DNA from: Ceratorhiza oryzae-sativae
Lineage: Eukaryota; Basidiomycota; Agaricomycetes; Cantharellales; Ceratobasidiaceae
Assembly (NCBI GenBank): GCA_030998015.1
Contig: JARWMV010000039.1
Coordinates: 83,445-147,444, forward strand
Direction: 5' to 3'
DNA: 64,000 nucleotides
The position numbers and the translations under genes were made by a program. The notes beneath the pieces were generated by a model. It worked only from the letters and a program-made list of their open reading frames with translations, made no database searches and was not told where the DNA came from. Positions 62,597-64,000 of the stretch are shown piece by piece; position 1 is the first letter of the stretch, and each line of letters opens with the position of its first letter.

Positions 62597-63127
62597 ATAT
62601 CTCGCTGAATTGAATCTAGCTGAAGCATATGGGCAAGTTTTAGCTTGGGGGCATTGGATCATGTAGAAATATGGTGAATGGGAATGAGATTCAGGATGAA
62701 CCCGGTTAATATCTGAGTGGAATTCTGTATAGAGGGTGATGATTCGATTATCCTCGGGTTTTTGAACTGCTCTACGCCTATGCATGCGCTGTGCGTACGA
62801 AGAGCGTTAGCGTCCAGTAACATAAGCTGCTCTGACAGCGCCTGGCGCTTCTCGCGATCAGGCAATCAACGACCCTCATCACTCTTCTTTGCTCGTGCGA
62901 GACTATCTCAACCAAAGGTGGTATTCAATTGATATATCAAGCAGCGTCGAAATCAACGGCTCATCTAAAAACGAGAAGACTACGAAGAGCTTGCAGCCCA
63001 TTCTTGCCAGATTTACCGGCCTTTATCCTCCTCTACCTGAAGACGACCGTGCTACGGCCTCGGGTCTTTTGCATATTTCCGTATATCTCGCTTTCATATT
63101 CTTCAACTTTGATTCAATTTGCCGAGC
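62597..63127. other. intergenic
   Basis: No recognised coding sequence. The region should hold the kinase 3' end and the promoter of the DUF4470 gene, although a small upstream exon of the latter cannot be excluded. Confidence 0.4.
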
Positions 63128-64000
63128 ATGTCGCACCCAATAGTGTGGATGTTCGACACAATGTTTTATCCCCTCGGGAATACGCCTGCATTGTGTCTTA
63201 CCCAAGATCTTTCGCCCGAGCAAGACGCAGAGATTCTTCTGCTTGGGTGTGGAGATCCTCGTAATCTCTTGTACACCCTATACGTGGACCTTACGACCAA
63301 AGGTATGGATCTTCCTCTTGGTCAGAGGGCAAAGTACTCATGAGCGGAATCCAGATAATCGAAAAATTGATGCCACATGTTGTGATATGGAACCGGCTGT
63401 GCTTGGTATACCACATTTTTAAATAGATCTTCCTTCCTACTTAAATTTCTTCTACTAGCCCGCAATGGTCTTCTGTTTGCGTTGATAGAACAAGACGTGG
63501 CCGCTTCGTGTTTATGGGACATATTTTTTCATTTCAAAATCAACAAGTCTGTAGCTTCTCAGTTGACAGCTACCGCTAGTAAGCTCTCGGAGGCTTCAAC
63601 GACAATTGAAGATTGGAAGCGGTCTAAATGGAGCTCTTACATGAAGCCGGTCGACCTGCAGACGCTCTCTGCACTTCGTCGGCACTGGAAATTCTACGCA
63701 ACCTTTTTTGAATTGCCTCCTAGCAAGATAGACGGATTTCGCCGAGAGCACTCCCAGCTTTCAAAGCGATTCACGGACACGATGGGGCAGAACGCTGGTA
63801 TCGGTCGATCTGCTGGGATATTCTGGGCTGATGCCATGACTCCCATGGCCAAATTATTCGAGCAGTATTGGGACAATGGCACTACATTTATCTCTCCCGA
63901 TGATATCAAGTCAGCGACAGAGCTCAATCCAACATTCGCATACTCTATGTCGGGCGAGAGGTTTAAACCACACTACGGAACTTTCCCTCAGGGTTTCCAT
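63128..64000 (+). CDS. DUF4470 domain-containing protein (partial, runs off the right edge)
   Basis: Exons 63128-63302, 63355-63405 and 63459 to the window end join in frame (introns 52 and 53 nt). The product starts MSHPIVWMFDTMFYPLGNTP and then shows the DUF4470 pattern ILLLGCGDPRNLLYTLY, DRKIDATCCDMEPAVLARNGLLF and a helical continuation. In fungi this domain often precedes a MYND zinc finger, but none is visible in the part present. The GCGDPRN motif resembles a nucleotide- or SAM-binding turn; the function is not established. ATG 63128 was preferred because the frame upstream begins only with TTG. Confidence 0.82.

Overview
The window is a piece of a filamentous basidiomycete genome, most likely an Agaricomycete of the Ceratobasidiaceae/Rhizoctonia type. 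That placement is inferred from the gene content: a DUF6535 membrane protein, a CsbD/HMP1-like cruciform-DNA protein, fungal multi-exon P450s, a basidiomycete caspase-like protein, a DUF4470 protein and a fungal LINE. It also fits the gene structure, with many 45-75 nt spliceosomal introns. No prokaryotic feature is present. Exon coordinates were built by hand from reading frames, splice signals and family consensus, with no transcript evidence.

Left third (1-28 kb): a partial C-terminal exon at the left edge; a lipase (1.1-2.8 kb); a 1.4-kb foldback palindrome (4.5-5.9 kb); an unrecognised 695-residue protein (6.5-8.7 kb); a quinone oxidoreductase (10.2-11.7 kb); two paralogous cytochrome P450 genes with matching exon structure (14.3-16.5 and 25.5-27.7 kb); and between them a PRMT3-type arginine methyltransferase with a one-base frameshift (19.4-21.9 kb) and a decayed alcohol dehydrogenase (22.6-23.1 kb).

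Middle (28-43 kb): an XLF/Nej1-like end-joining factor next to a small HMP1/CsbD-like DNA-binding protein; a caspase-like protein on the minus strand with two apparent frameshifts, facing a truncated inverted copy of its own 3' end; a single-pass cell-surface protein; and a DUF6535 membrane protein containing a 5-nt exon.

42.8-50.4 kb is one LINE insertion bounded by a 12-bp target duplication. Its ORF1 is split by a 1,300-bp solo LTR with its own 5-bp duplication. ORF2 (endonuclease, reverse transcriptase, RNase H) is open throughout.

Right part (51-64 kb): an M35 metalloendopeptidase; a 1,239-residue coiled-coil protein; a TKL-type protein kinase; and the start of a DUF4470 protein.

The most unusual object is the 5' half of the kinase gene (58.9-61.3 kb). 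There about 33 consecutive exons of exactly 3 nt, one codon each, are separated by ordinary introns of about 47-74 nt, all in phase 0 and all without a stop codon. A second recurring oddity is at least six (perhaps seven) GC-AG introns spread over five genes.
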